Origin: an uncultured Cellulomonas sp.
Lineage (GTDB): Bacteria > Actinomycetota > Actinomycetes > Actinomycetales > Cellulomonadaceae
DNA length: 64,000 nt
Direction: 5' to 3'
NCBI RefSeq assembly: GCF_947494015.1
Contig: NZ_CANLTL010000011.1
Location: 62,001-126,000 of the forward strand
A program made the position numbers and the translations under genes. Every line of letters starts with the position of its first letter. Positions within the stretch are counted from its first letter, which is position 1. The notes beneath the pieces are model-generated. The model did not search any database and was not told the origin of the DNA. It saw only the letters and a list, made by a program, of their open reading frames with translations. Shown in pieces: positions 46,994 through 56,543 of this stretch.

Positions 46994-47668
46994 ATGCCGA
47001 CCCCCCCGGAGCACGAGTCCACCTCCCCGACGCCGTCGGCGGCGCGACCCGGACCGGGTACCCCCACCGGCGGCGCCTCGGTGCTGCCGTCCGCGGCCGC
47101 GCGGACCTCCGTCGCGACCGACGTCGCCCTCGTGTCGACCTTCGCGGCGTTCATCGCCGTCTGCGCGCTGCTGCCGGCGATCCCGGTCGCCGGGCTCGCG
47201 GTGCCGATCACGCTGCAGACCTTCGGGGTGATGCTGGCCGGGACCGTGCTCGGGGCGCGCCGCGGTGCGCTGGCCGCGCTGCTGTACGTCGTCGTGGGGC
47301 TGGCCGGTCTGCCCGTGTTCTCCGGTGGGGCCGGCGGGCTCGCGATCGTAGGCGGTGCGTCGTTCGGCTACCTCCTCGCGTTCCCGATCGCCGCCGCGAT
47401 CGCCGGTGCGCTGGTCACGGCCGGCCGACGGGCCAGAACCGGTCGCCTGCCGCTCGTCGTCTTCGGCGCGGCGATGGCGGGCAGCCTGCTGGCGACGCAC
47501 CCGCTGGGGATCACCGTCATGGGCTGGCGGCTGGGCATGGGCCCGGCCGAGGCGATCGCCACCGGCGCCACCTTCCTGCCCGGCGACGTGATCAAGAACG
47601 TGCTGGTCGCGGTCGTGGCGACCGCGGTGTTCCGGGCGTTCCCGGACATGCTCCGTCACCGCCGTTGA
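46994..47668 (+). CDS. bioY: Biotin transporter BioY (ECF substrate-binding component)
   Basis: 224 aa. Six hydrophobic segments follow an unusually long 45-residue hydrophilic leader. The BioY signature is VPITLQTFGVMLAGTVLGARRGALAALLYVVVGLAGLPVF, plus GGASFGYLLAFPIAA and GWRLGMGPAEAIATGATFLPGDVIKN. BioY binds biotin and works with the BioM ATPase and BioN permease, encoded next. The ATG at 46994 is preceded by GGAG with 7 nt. The operon bioY-bioM-bioN is complete. Confidence 0.95.
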   Translation: MPTPPEHESTSPTPSAARPGPGTPTGGASVLPSAAARTSVATDVALVSTFAAFIAVCALLPAIPVAGLAVPITLQTFGVMLAGTVLGARRGALAALLYVVVGLAGLPVFSGGAGGLAIVGGASFGYLLAFPIAAAIAGALVTAGRRARTGRLPLVVFGAAMAGSLLATHPLGITVMGWRLGMGPAEAIATGATFLPGDVIKNVLVAVVATAVFRAFPDMLRHRR

Positions 47669-47693
47669 GCGTGGTGCCGACCACGACCGCCGG

Positions 47694-48404
47694 ATGATCG
47701 AGTTCGAGCAGGCCACGGTCGTCGCGCAGGGGGCCGACGGTCCCGACGGGCGCGCCGTCGACGTGACCATCCTGCACCCGGTCACGTGCCGGCTCACCGA
47801 GCGGCGCATCGCCGTGGTCGGGGCCAACGGCTCGGGCAAGTCCACGCTGGCCCGGCTGGTGAACGGGCTGGCCACGCCGTCGTCGGGCCGGGTGGTGGTC
47901 GACGGCCTCGACACCGTCCGTGACGGTGCGGCGGTCCGCCGGCGGGTCGGTTTCGTGTTCACCGACCCCGACGCCCAGCTCGTGATGCCCACGCCGCGGG
48001 AGGACGTCGCGCTCTCGCTGCGCCGGCTGCCGGTCGACCGGGCCGAGCGCGACGAGCGCGTGCGCGCCGTCCTGGGCCGCTTCGGCCTGGCCGACCGTGC
48101 CGAGGTCAGCGTGCACGCGCTCTCCGGCGGCCAGAAGCAGCTGCTGGCGCTGGCCGGCGTGCTGGCCACGGAGCCGGCCGTGCTGGTGTGCGACGAGCCG
48201 ACGACGCTGCTCGACCTGCGCTGGCGGCGCGTCGTCGACCACCTGCTGGACGCCCTCGACCAGCAGGTGCTGCAGGTGACGCACGACCTCGAGGCCGCCG
48301 CCCGCGCCGACCGCGTCCTGGTGGTCGACGCCGGGCACGTCGTCTTCGACGGTCCCGCGGCGGACGGCGTCGGGCACTACCGCGACCTGATGGCGGTCCG
48401 GTGA
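47694..48404 (+). CDS. bioM: Energy-coupling factor ATPase BioM
   Basis: 236-aa ECF-type ATP-binding protein. Walker A VVGANGSGKSTLARLVNGL, signature SGGQKQLLALAGVLATEPAVLVCDEPTTLLDLR with Walker B and catalytic Glu, and switch LQVTHDLEAAARAD. Q-loop is FVFTDPDAQL, the ECF variant. It energises biotin uptake through BioY. The stop overlaps the GTG of bioN (GTGA). It starts 25 bp after bioY, so co-transcription is clear. Confidence 0.93.
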   Translation: MIEFEQATVVAQGADGPDGRAVDVTILHPVTCRLTERRIAVVGANGSGKSTLARLVNGLATPSSGRVVVDGLDTVRDGAAVRRRVGFVFTDPDAQLVMPTPREDVALSLRRLPVDRAERDERVRAVLGRFGLADRAEVSVHALSGGQKQLLALAGVLATEPAVLVCDEPTTLLDLRWRRVVDHLLDALDQQVLQVTHDLEAAARADRVLVVDAGHVVFDGPAADGVGHYRDLMAVR

Positions 48405-49012
48405 CCATCCCGATGCCGCTGGGGCAGTACCGGCACGGCACGGGCCTGCTGCACCGGCTGCCGGTGCCCGCCAAGCTCGCCGGCCTGGCGGTGCTCGGCA
48501 TCGCCGTGGTGGTCACCCGGGGACCGCTGCCCGCGCTGCTGCTGCTGGCGGTCGCGCTGGTCGGCGTCCGCACGGCGGGCGTGCGCTGGCGGGGCGCCGT
48601 CCGGTCGCTGCCGCCGGTGCTGGTCACGGCGGCCGTGCTGACCGTCTACCAGTGGTGGCAGCGCGGCCCCGCCGTGGCGATCGAGGTCAGCGCCGACCTG
48701 CTCACCCTCGTGCTGGCCGCGACGGCGGTCACCGCCAGCACGCCGGCCGACCGGATGCTCGACGTCCTGGAGCGGGCGGTCCGGCCGCTGCGCCACGTCG
48801 GGGTGCGGCCCGACGTCGTCGCCCTCGCCGTCGCGCTCATGCTCCGCGCGGTGCCGGCGGTGCTGACGACCGCCCACGAGGTCCGCGACGCCGCCCGCGC
48901 ACGCGGGCTCGAGCGCAACCCGCGCGCGCTGCTGGTGCCGACCGCGGTCCGCACCGTGGCCCGGGCCCGGTCCACCGGGGAGGCGCTGGCCGCCCGGGGC
49001 ATCGGCGACTGA
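48401..49012 (+). CDS. bioN: Energy-coupling factor transmembrane protein BioN
   Basis: 203 aa with four or five hydrophobic segments. RLPVPAKLAGLAVLGIAVV opens the first. The two Ala-Arg-Gly motifs of ECF T components are here as ARARGLERNPRAL and ALAARGIGD near the end, which couple to the BioM ATPases. VALAVALMLRAVPAVLTTAHEVRDAARARG also fits. The GTG overlaps bioM by 4 nt. This T component is dedicated to the biotin operon, not shared. Confidence 0.92.
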   Translation: MTIPMPLGQYRHGTGLLHRLPVPAKLAGLAVLGIAVVVTRGPLPALLLLAVALVGVRTAGVRWRGAVRSLPPVLVTAAVLTVYQWWQRGPAVAIEVSADLLTLVLAATAVTASTPADRMLDVLERAVRPLRHVGVRPDVVALAVALMLRAVPAVLTTAHEVRDAARARGLERNPRALLVPTAVRTVARARSTGEALAARGIGD

Positions 49013-49052
49013 GACCGCCCGCGAACCGGTGCCGCGGCGTCGGCGGCGGCTC

Positions 49053-49058
49053 TAGGGT
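49053..49058 (+). promoter_or_regulatory. Candidate -10 box TAGGGT of the TfoX-like gene
   Basis: TAGGGT gives a leader of about 60 nt before the GTG at 49125, which has its own AGGAG ribosome-binding site. Confidence 0.4.
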
Positions 49059-49124
49059 GGGACCCGCAGGTGGCGGCCACGCCTCTGCGCCTCACGCGTC
49101 GCCCACCGGCAGCAGGAGCCACCC

Positions 49125-49517
49125 GTGGACCCACCGCAGCGGACCCTCGCCGAGCGCGTGCGAGCCGCACTCCCCCCGGGTCACGCGGTGCGCGAGGTCG
49201 CGATGTTCGGCGGCCGGGCGTTCATGGTCGACGACGCCATGGTCGTCTCGGTGGGCAAGGACGGCGACCTGCTGGTCAGGATCGACCCGGCCCGCCACGA
49301 GCAGCTGACCGCCCGGCCGGGGGCGAGGCCCGCGGTCATGGGGGTCGACCGTCCCATGGGGCCGGGCTGGATCACCGTGGCACCCTCCGCGCTGGACACG
49401 GACGAGGAACTGACGTCCTGGCTGGACGTCGCGCTCGAGCACCACGCGGCGGTGTCCAACGGCGCGCCGACCCGCCGGGCCCCGGGTCCCGCCGCCGGCT
49501 CAGGACCCGGCACCTAG
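49125..49517 (+). CDS. TfoX N-terminal domain protein
   Basis: 130 aa. The core VREVAMFGGRAFMVDDAMVVSVGKDGDLLVRID is the TfoX_N signature (MFGG-x-x-F). It lacks the C-terminal TfoX domain of Gammaproteobacteria competence regulators, as most actinobacterial members do, and the role is unknown. Residues 113-130 are a disordered tail. AGGAG lies 8 nt before the GTG at 49125. Its 3' end overlaps the convergent MFS gene by 18 bp. Confidence 0.85.
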   Translation: MDPPQRTLAERVRAALPPGHAVREVAMFGGRAFMVDDAMVVSVGKDGDLLVRIDPARHEQLTARPGARPAVMGVDRPMGPGWITVAPSALDTDEELTSWLDVALEHHAAVSNGAPTRRAPGPAAGSGPGT

Positions 49518-50738
49518 GTCGCCGTCGGTCGTGCGCAGCGGGCCCACCGCACCCACCAGCACGACGGCGCACGCGAGGAGGAAGACCGCCCGCACCCCGA
49601 GCACCTGCGCGACGGCGCCGCCGAGCGCCGCTCCGAGCGGGCGGGTGCCGTAGGCGACCAGCCGGTAGCCGCTGCTCATCCGCCCCATCAGGTGGTCGGG
49701 CGTGACCCGTTGGCGCATCGACACCACGATGACGTTCCAGGTGCCCAGGCCCACGCCCCCCACGACGAACGCCACCGCCACGAGCGCGACGTCGTCGGTG
49801 ATCGCGAGGACCGCGAACTGGGGCACGGTGACGAGGTAGCCGACGACGACGGCGCGCGCCGGCCCCAGCGCCCGTTCCACACGCTCGGCGAGCGTGGCGC
49901 CGACCAGCACGCCCGCCGCGATCGCGGCGAACAGCAACCCGTAGCCGGTCCCGGTGAGGCCGAGCGCGGACCGCGGTCCGACCGCCCACAGCACCAGGAC
50001 GGCGAAGGTGGCGTTGCTGGCCAGGTTGAACGCGCCGGTGGTCAGCGCCAGGCGCCGCAGCACCCGGTGCCGCCACAGGTACCCGAGGCCCTCGTCGATC
50101 TCGGCCCTCAGCGTCGTCCGGCCCGCACCGGGGGGGCGACGTGCCCGGAACGTCCCGGGCAGGACCACGAGCGCGAGCACCGCCAGCGCCCAGGTCGCCG
50201 CAGGGACCGCGAGGGCCAGTGCTGCACCGACGCCGACGAGCAGACCGCCGAGCGGCGGACCGACGAACTCGTTGGCGGCCAGCTCGGCGGCCTGCAGCCG
50301 GCTGTTCCCCCGCGACAGCTGCGCCGGAGGCACCACGAGCGGCACGACCGCCTGCGCCGCGATGTCGTGGACCGTCTCCGCGGAGCCGACCACGAACGCC
50401 GCCGCGTACAGCAGGCCGATGGCGGCCGCGTCGTCGTCACCGAGCAGGGCCAGGGCGAGCAGGCCGGCTCCGGCCGCCCGCACCACGTTGGCCGTCACCA
50501 TGGCCCTGCGGCGGTCCCACCGGTCCACGAGCGCACCGACCGGCAGGGCCAGCAGCAGCCACGGCAGCGTCACCGCGACGGCCACCCCGGCCACCAGCGC
50601 CGGCGACCGGGTCGCCGCGACGGCGACCAGCGGCACGGCCACCTTCACGACGCCGTCGGCCACGTTCGACGCCGTCGATGCCGACCACAGCCACCAGAAG
50701 GCGGACCCCAGTCCCCCGATGTGGTCCGCCGGCGCCAT
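49500..50738 (-). CDS. MFS transporter
   Basis: 412 aa, twelve predicted segments with the cytosolic A-motif-like LPVGALVDRWDRRRAM between TM2 and TM3 and VGATLAERVERALGPARAVV in the second half. It resembles the EntS/MdfA-like multidrug-type MFS proteins of actinobacteria (MFS_3). QLSRGNSRLQAAELAANEFVGPPLGGLLVG is the conserved TM5 region. Substrate unknown. The start ATG at 50738 is preferred; a GTG three codons upstream is also possible. Convergent overlap of 18 bp with the TfoX-like gene. Confidence 0.87.
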   Translation of the reverse strand: MAPADHIGGLGSAFWWLWSASTASNVADGVVKVAVPLVAVAATRSPALVAGVAVAVTLPWLLLALPVGALVDRWDRRRAMVTANVVRAAGAGLLALALLGDDDAAAIGLLYAAAFVVGSAETVHDIAAQAVVPLVVPPAQLSRGNSRLQAAELAANEFVGPPLGGLLVGVGAALALAVPAATWALAVLALVVLPGTFRARRPPGAGRTTLRAEIDEGLGYLWRHRVLRRLALTTGAFNLASNATFAVLVLWAVGPRSALGLTGTGYGLLFAAIAAGVLVGATLAERVERALGPARAVVVGYLVTVPQFAVLAITDDVALVAVAFVVGGVGLGTWNVIVVSMRQRVTPDHLMGRMSSGYRLVAYGTRPLGAALGGAVAQVLGVRAVFLLACAVVLVGAVGPLRTTDGDLGAGS

Positions 50739-50813
50739 GCGGGTCACGGTGCCACATCGGCCGAAGCCCCCCCCGGCCCGCGGTCCCTCCTCGGCGTGCA
50801 GGTGTCGCTCGCC

Positions 50814-51587
50814 TCAGTCGCCGCAGCCCTGCCCGCCGATGATGGTGGTGACGACGTCGTCCGTGGCGTAGACCGTCAGGTCGTCGGTGTGGTCGCCGTC
50901 GACGGTGCCGACCGACCACACCGACACGTCCGGGTCGGGCGCGTCGAAGGCCTCGGCGTCGGGGTACGCCTGCTCGACGGCGTCGGCCGGGTCGCCCAGC
51001 GCGAGCCCCGCCGTGGTGGTGAGCGGGCCGACCGGCGGTTCCCCGGTGGTCGCGTCGAGCGCCCAGCCCGCGATGTACGGGTCGATGTCGCCCTCGCTCT
51101 CGTCGGTGGTCCGCACCAGGACGGTCAGTCCGTCCCACACCAGGCGGCGCCCCGGCAGCCCGCTGGTCACGCACGCGACCTCGGCGTCCGTGACCGCGGG
51201 CTCGGCGCCCCACACCTCGGTGAGGTAGGCGATGACGTCCTGCGCCGGGGCGTTGACGCCGAAGTCCCCGATCGCTCCGCCGACGCCCAGGGTGGGCGGC
51301 AGGCCCGGGGTCGCCGGCTCGGGAGACGACGACGGGACGGCGCCCGGCTCCGCCGTGGTGGCCGACGGCGCCCCGGGGTCGGGGGTCTCGGCGGGCGTCG
51401 GGCCGCACCCGGCCAGCACCACCGACCCGGCGACCGCCCCGACGGCGAGCAGACGCCGAGGCCGCAGTCCGGCCACCGGTGGCCGCGCACCATGCGTGGC
51501 GGGACGGGTGGCGAGGCGGGACTGGGTCGTCGCGGCGGCGCCGTCGGGCAGCGCGGGAGCGGTGATCGGGTCCTCCACGCCGCCCAT
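50814..51587 (-). CDS. Putative lipoprotein of unknown function
   Basis: 257 aa from the ATG at 51587. A lipobox LAGC follows a hydrophobic stretch (LRPRRLLAVGAVAGSVVLAGCGPTPAE), with the modified Cys near residue 59. The mature part has a Pro/Ser-rich linker and then a folded domain (FGVNAPAQDVIAYLTEVWG, VWDGLTVLVRTTDESEGDIDPYIAGWALDATTG, ending TIIGGQGCGD) with two cysteines. The long leader before the signal suggests the real start may be GTG at 51476, which would put the lipobox at residue 22. It should sit on the outer face of the membrane. Confidence 0.72.
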   Translation of the reverse strand: MGGVEDPITAPALPDGAAATTQSRLATRPATHGARPPVAGLRPRRLLAVGAVAGSVVLAGCGPTPAETPDPGAPSATTAEPGAVPSSSPEPATPGLPPTLGVGGAIGDFGVNAPAQDVIAYLTEVWGAEPAVTDAEVACVTSGLPGRRLVWDGLTVLVRTTDESEGDIDPYIAGWALDATTGEPPVGPLTTTAGLALGDPADAVEQAYPDAEAFDAPDPDVSVWSVGTVDGDHTDDLTVYATDDVVTTIIGGQGCGD

Positions 51588-51617
51588 CCTGCCTCTGCGC
51601 GCTCGGCACGGCGCGGT

Positions 51618-51623
51618 TAGCGT
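51618..51623 (+). promoter_or_regulatory. -10 box TAGCGT of the YpfJ-like gene (leaderless type)
   Basis: TAGCGT with a 6-nt gap to the ATG at 51630. Confidence 0.6.
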
Positions 51624-51629
51624 TCGCGC

Positions 51630-52550
51630 ATGACGTTCCAGGACGGCGGCCGGTTCGGTGGGGGCCGGGTGCGCAGCCAGCGCGGCGGTGGACGCGGTCC
51701 CGGGGGACGCGGCGGCGGACGCCGCGGTGGCGCCGTCGGCGGCGGCGTCGGGGTGATCGTGGTGCTGATCGGGTATCTCGTGTTCGGCCAGGACCTCAGC
51801 CCGGTGGTCGACGGCCTGAGCAGCGGCGGCGGGACGGTCGGCGGCGCCGCGCAGGAGCAGCTGCTCGGCGAGTGCACCGCCGAGCAGGCCAACACCACGC
51901 GGGAGTGCCGGCTGGTGGCCACCGTCGACGCGAACGACACCTATTGGGGCGAGGTGCTGCCGAGCCTCGGCGTCGGGTACGTCGAACCGGACGTGGTCGA
52001 GTTCACGGGCGGGGTGGACACCGGGTGCGGCGCAGCCAGCAGCGCCACCGGACCGTTCTACTGCCCGGCCGACCAGACGGTGTACCTCGACCTGGGCTTC
52101 TACGACGACCTGCAGGGCCGGTTCGGGGCGAGCGGCGGCTCGCTCGCGCAGATCTACGTGCTGTCGCACGAGTTCGGCCACCACATCGAACAGCTCACCG
52201 GCCTCATGGACGCCGCCCAGCGCGGCGGCACCGGCCCGGAGTCCGACTCGGTCCGGATCGAGCTGACCGCCGACTGCCTGGCCGGGATGCTCGTCGGCCA
52301 CCTCGCCTCGACCGTCGACCCGGACACCGGCGTCACCTACCTCGAGCCGATCACCGAGCAGGAGCTCGCGGACGCGCTGTCCGCGGCGTCCGCCGTCGGG
52401 GACGACCGCATCCAGGCGCAGGCGACCGGCACCGTGAACCCCGAGGCGTGGACGCACGGCTCGAGCGAGCAGCGTCAGCGGTGGTTCACCGTCGGGTACA
52501 CCGGCGGGTCGTTCGACGAGTGCAACGCGCTCGACGCCGCGGAGCTGTGA
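51630..52550 (+). CDS. Neutral zinc metallopeptidase, YpfJ family
   Basis: 306 aa. A Gly/Arg-rich cytosolic leader of 36 residues is followed by one membrane segment (GGVGVIVVLIGYLVFGQ) and an exported domain. The zinc site is H180-E181-x2-H184 (VLSHEFGHHIEQLTG), with the third ligand in RIELTADCLAGMLVG. Six cysteines lie in the exported part. This is the YpfJ/KPN_00099 putative metalloprotease group; peptidase activity is inferred. ATG at 51630 has TAGCGT 6 nt upstream. The stop codon is inside a 16-bp direct repeat. Confidence 0.9.
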   Translation: MTFQDGGRFGGGRVRSQRGGGRGPGGRGGGRRGGAVGGGVGVIVVLIGYLVFGQDLSPVVDGLSSGGGTVGGAAQEQLLGECTAEQANTTRECRLVATVDANDTYWGEVLPSLGVGYVEPDVVEFTGGVDTGCGAASSATGPFYCPADQTVYLDLGFYDDLQGRFGASGGSLAQIYVLSHEFGHHIEQLTGLMDAAQRGGTGPESDSVRIELTADCLAGMLVGHLASTVDPDTGVTYLEPITEQELADALSAASAVGDDRIQAQATGTVNPEAWTHGSSEQRQRWFTVGYTGGSFDECNALDAAEL

Positions 52551-52579
52551 CCCTCCGACGGCGGTGACCCTCCGACGGC
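52547..52579. repeat. 16-bp direct repeat spanning the YpfJ stop codon, two copies
   Basis: GTGACCCTCCGACGGC at 52547-52562 and 52564-52579. The first copy contains the stop TGA at 52548-52550. Confidence 0.7.
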
Positions 52580-52586
52580 ACGCCGG

Positions 52587-53060
52587 TCAGCCGCGGGTCG
52601 TCTCCGCGGTCAGCTTCAGGTGCGCGAGCCCCTTCTCGAAGTCCGGGCCGATGAGTGCGTCCATCGACTTCACGAGGGACATGAGCCGCGTGCCGACGCT
52701 CATCGGGCCGGTCATCGTCCACGTGACCCGGCAGCCGGCGCCGGCCGGCTCCACGGTGAACACCGTCTCGCTGCGGGACCTGAACGGCTTGTCGAACCGC
52801 AGGTCGACCGCGACCCGCCACGGCGGGGTCACCTCGGTGATGGTCATCCGCCCCGCCCCGGCCTTGCGGTTGCCGGTCCAGGCGTAGACCGCCCCGGCGC
52901 CCGCGTCCGCCCCGGAGTACGTCCGCGTCATGGTCGGATCGACACCCTCCCACGGGGACCACGACGTCCAGCGGCGGAAGTCCGCGAGGTGCGGGTAGAC
53001 CGCCTCGGGCGGTGCGTCGACGATGGTGGAGCGCTCCACCCGGTAGCTCGTGGTCGCCAT
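52587..53060 (-). CDS. SRPBCC family protein (polyketide cyclase/START-like)
   Basis: 157 aa. The N-terminus YRVERSTIVDAPPEAVYPHLADFRRWTSWSPW, RTYSGADAGAGAVYAWTGN and RMTITEVTPPWRVAVDLRF are typical of the SRPBCC/polyketide_cyc2 family, which encloses a hydrophobic ligand. C-terminal helix DFEKGLAHLKLTAET. Ligand and role unknown. The ATG at 53060 is supported by TACGGT exactly 6 nt upstream. It is convergent with the YpfJ gene. Confidence 0.85.
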   Translation of the reverse strand: MATTSYRVERSTIVDAPPEAVYPHLADFRRWTSWSPWEGVDPTMTRTYSGADAGAGAVYAWTGNRKAGAGRMTITEVTPPWRVAVDLRFDKPFRSRSETVFTVEPAGAGCRVTWTMTGPMSVGTRLMSLVKSMDALIGPDFEKGLAHLKLTAETTRG

Positions 53061-53066
53061 CGCCGG

Positions 53067-53072
53067 ACCGTA
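53067..53072 (-). promoter_or_regulatory. -10 box TACGGT of the SRPBCC gene (leaderless type)
   Basis: Minus-strand TACGGT, 6-nt gap, ATG at 53060. Confidence 0.55.
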
Positions 53073-53131
53073 GCGCCGCCGGGGCGGGCGGTCCAGGACG
53101 CCTCGTCGCCGCCCACCGGGACCGACCCGCA

Positions 53132-53181
53132 CGAGCGACGGGGCCCGACCCGCACGTGTGCAAGTCGGGCCCCGTCGCTCG
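53132..53181 (-). terminator. Perfect 18-bp hairpin after the suf operon
   Basis: CGAGCGACGGGGCCCGAC (53132-53149), 14-nt loop, exact complement at 53164-53181. It begins 19 bp after the stop of the last suf gene. No U-tract. Confidence 0.8.
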
Positions 53182-53200
53182 GGTGACGTGGGACGGTCGG

Positions 53201-53566
53201 TCAGATGTTGAAGCCGAGCGCCCGCATCTGCTCGCGGCCGTCAGGGGTGATCTTCTCCGGGCCCCACGGCGGCATCCACACCCAGTTGATGCGGAAGCCG
53301 TCGACGAGCCCGTCCAGGCTCGAGGCGGTCTGGTCCTCGATGACGTCGGTCAGCGGGCAGGCCGCGGACGTGAGCGTCATGTCGATGACGGCCTGGTTGT
53401 TCTGGTCGACGGTCAACCCGTAGACCAGCCCGAGGTCGACGACGTTGATGCCGAGCTCGGGGTCGATGACGTCGCGCATGGCCTCCTCGACGTCGGCCGC
53501 GGTGGGCGGCGGCGTCACGGACGGCGACGTGGCCGGCGTGGCGCCGGACGGGGTCTCGGTGGTCAT
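53201..53566 (-). CDS. sufT: SufT-like metal-sulfur cluster assembly factor (DUF59/MIP18)
   Basis: 121 aa, last gene of the suf operon. AADVEEAMRDVIDPELGINVVDLGLVYGL is the DUF59 signature, followed by LTSAACPLTDVIEDQ with the reactive Cys, and WMPPWGPEKITPDGREQMRALGFNI ends the protein. It helps maturation of Fe-S proteins. The first 28 residues are Thr/Pro-rich and probably disordered. The ATG overlaps the sufU stop by 4 nt. Confidence 0.9.
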   Translation of the reverse strand: MTTETPSGATPATSPSVTPPPTAADVEEAMRDVIDPELGINVVDLGLVYGLTVDQNNQAVIDMTLTSAACPLTDVIEDQTASSLDGLVDGFRINWVWMPPWGPEKITPDGREQMRALGFNI

Positions 53567-54084
53567 GCGGGCTCCTCGGTGGTGGTGGCGGCGGCGGACG
53601 CCGTGGCGGGCACGGCGACACCGGTCTTGGCGATCGCGTCCTTCAGCGCGGCCCAGCCCAGCAGCGCGCACTTGATCCGGGCCGGGTACTTCGCGACCCC
53701 GGTGAACGCCGTCGCGTCCCCCAGGGCGTCCTCACGCTCCTCGTCCAGGCCGGCGCCGCGGGTGTGCATCAGCGCCCGGAACGTCTCGGCGACCTCGTCG
53801 ACCTGCCGCAGGTCCTGCCCGGTGACCAGGTCGGTGAGGACCGAGACCGAGGCCTGGGAGATGCTGCACCCCTGCCCCTCCCAGCTCACACCCTCGACGA
53901 CCGGCACCGTGCCCCGGGTCCCGAGCGCGACCCGCAGCGTCACCTCGTCCCCGCAGGTCGGGTTGACCTGGTGCGACTCGCCCGCAACGGCGTCGGCCGG
54001 CCCGTCCACGAGGCCCCGCCCGTGCGGGTCGCGGGCGTGGTCCAGGATCACCTGCTGGTACAGCTGCTCCATCGAGCTCGTCAC
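53563..54084 (-). CDS. sufU: SufU, Fe-S cluster assembly sulfurtransferase
   Basis: 173 aa. Zinc/sulfur site residues C44 and D46 (NPTCGDEV), C73 (EGQGCSISQAS) and C139 (YPARIKCALL) are all present. SufU accepts sulfur from SufS through its zinc-bound cysteine. The C-terminal 25 residues are an Ala/Thr tail. AGGAGG, overlapping the sufS stop region, lies 5 nt before the GTG at 54084. It overlaps sufT by 4 nt. Confidence 0.94.
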   Translation of the reverse strand: MTSSMEQLYQQVILDHARDPHGRGLVDGPADAVAGESHQVNPTCGDEVTLRVALGTRGTVPVVEGVSWEGQGCSISQASVSVLTDLVTGQDLRQVDEVAETFRALMHTRGAGLDEEREDALGDATAFTGVAKYPARIKCALLGWAALKDAIAKTGVAVPATASAAATTTEEPA

Positions 54085-54094
54085 GCGTGCCTCC

Positions 54095-56189
<2,095 letters not shown>

Positions 56190-56201
56190 GCGGTGGGGCT
56201 C

Positions 56202-56543
56202 CTAGCCGTTCGAAAGGGGCGCGTCGACGTCGACGAGCACACGCTCGCCGTCGACGGTCACGGGGTACACGGGGACGGGACGGGTGGCCGGCAGGCCGGT
56301 CGGGGCGCCGGTGCGCAGGTCGAACTTCGAGCCGTGCAGCCAGCACTCGAGCAGCGTGCCCTCGACCTCACCCTCCGACAGCGACACGGCGCCGTGCGAG
56401 CAGATGTCGTTGATGGCGTACAGCTCGCCGTCCTCCGCGCGCACCACGGCGACCGGGACGGGGCCGTCGGGCCCCTCGAGCTCGGCGCGGAACGCCCCGC
56501 ACGGCGGGACGTCCTGCGCGAGGCAGGCCAGCTGACCGCTCAC
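56202..56543 (-). CDS. Rieske-type non-heme iron oxygenase ferredoxin subunit
   Basis: 113 aa. Two Rieske motifs, CSHGAVSLSEG and CWLHGSKFDLRTGAP, hold the [2Fe-2S] cluster with Cys and His ligands. LLECWLHGSKF confirms a real second box. This ferredoxin gene between sufD and sufC is typical in actinobacterial suf operons. Its role is probably electron supply during cluster assembly or repair, inferred from position. The GTG at 56543 overlaps the sufD stop (GTGA). Confidence 0.9.
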   Translation of the reverse strand: MSGQLACLAQDVPPCGAFRAELEGPDGPVPVAVVRAEDGELYAINDICSHGAVSLSEGEVEGTLLECWLHGSKFDLRTGAPTGLPATRPVPVYPVTVDGERVLVDVDAPLSNG

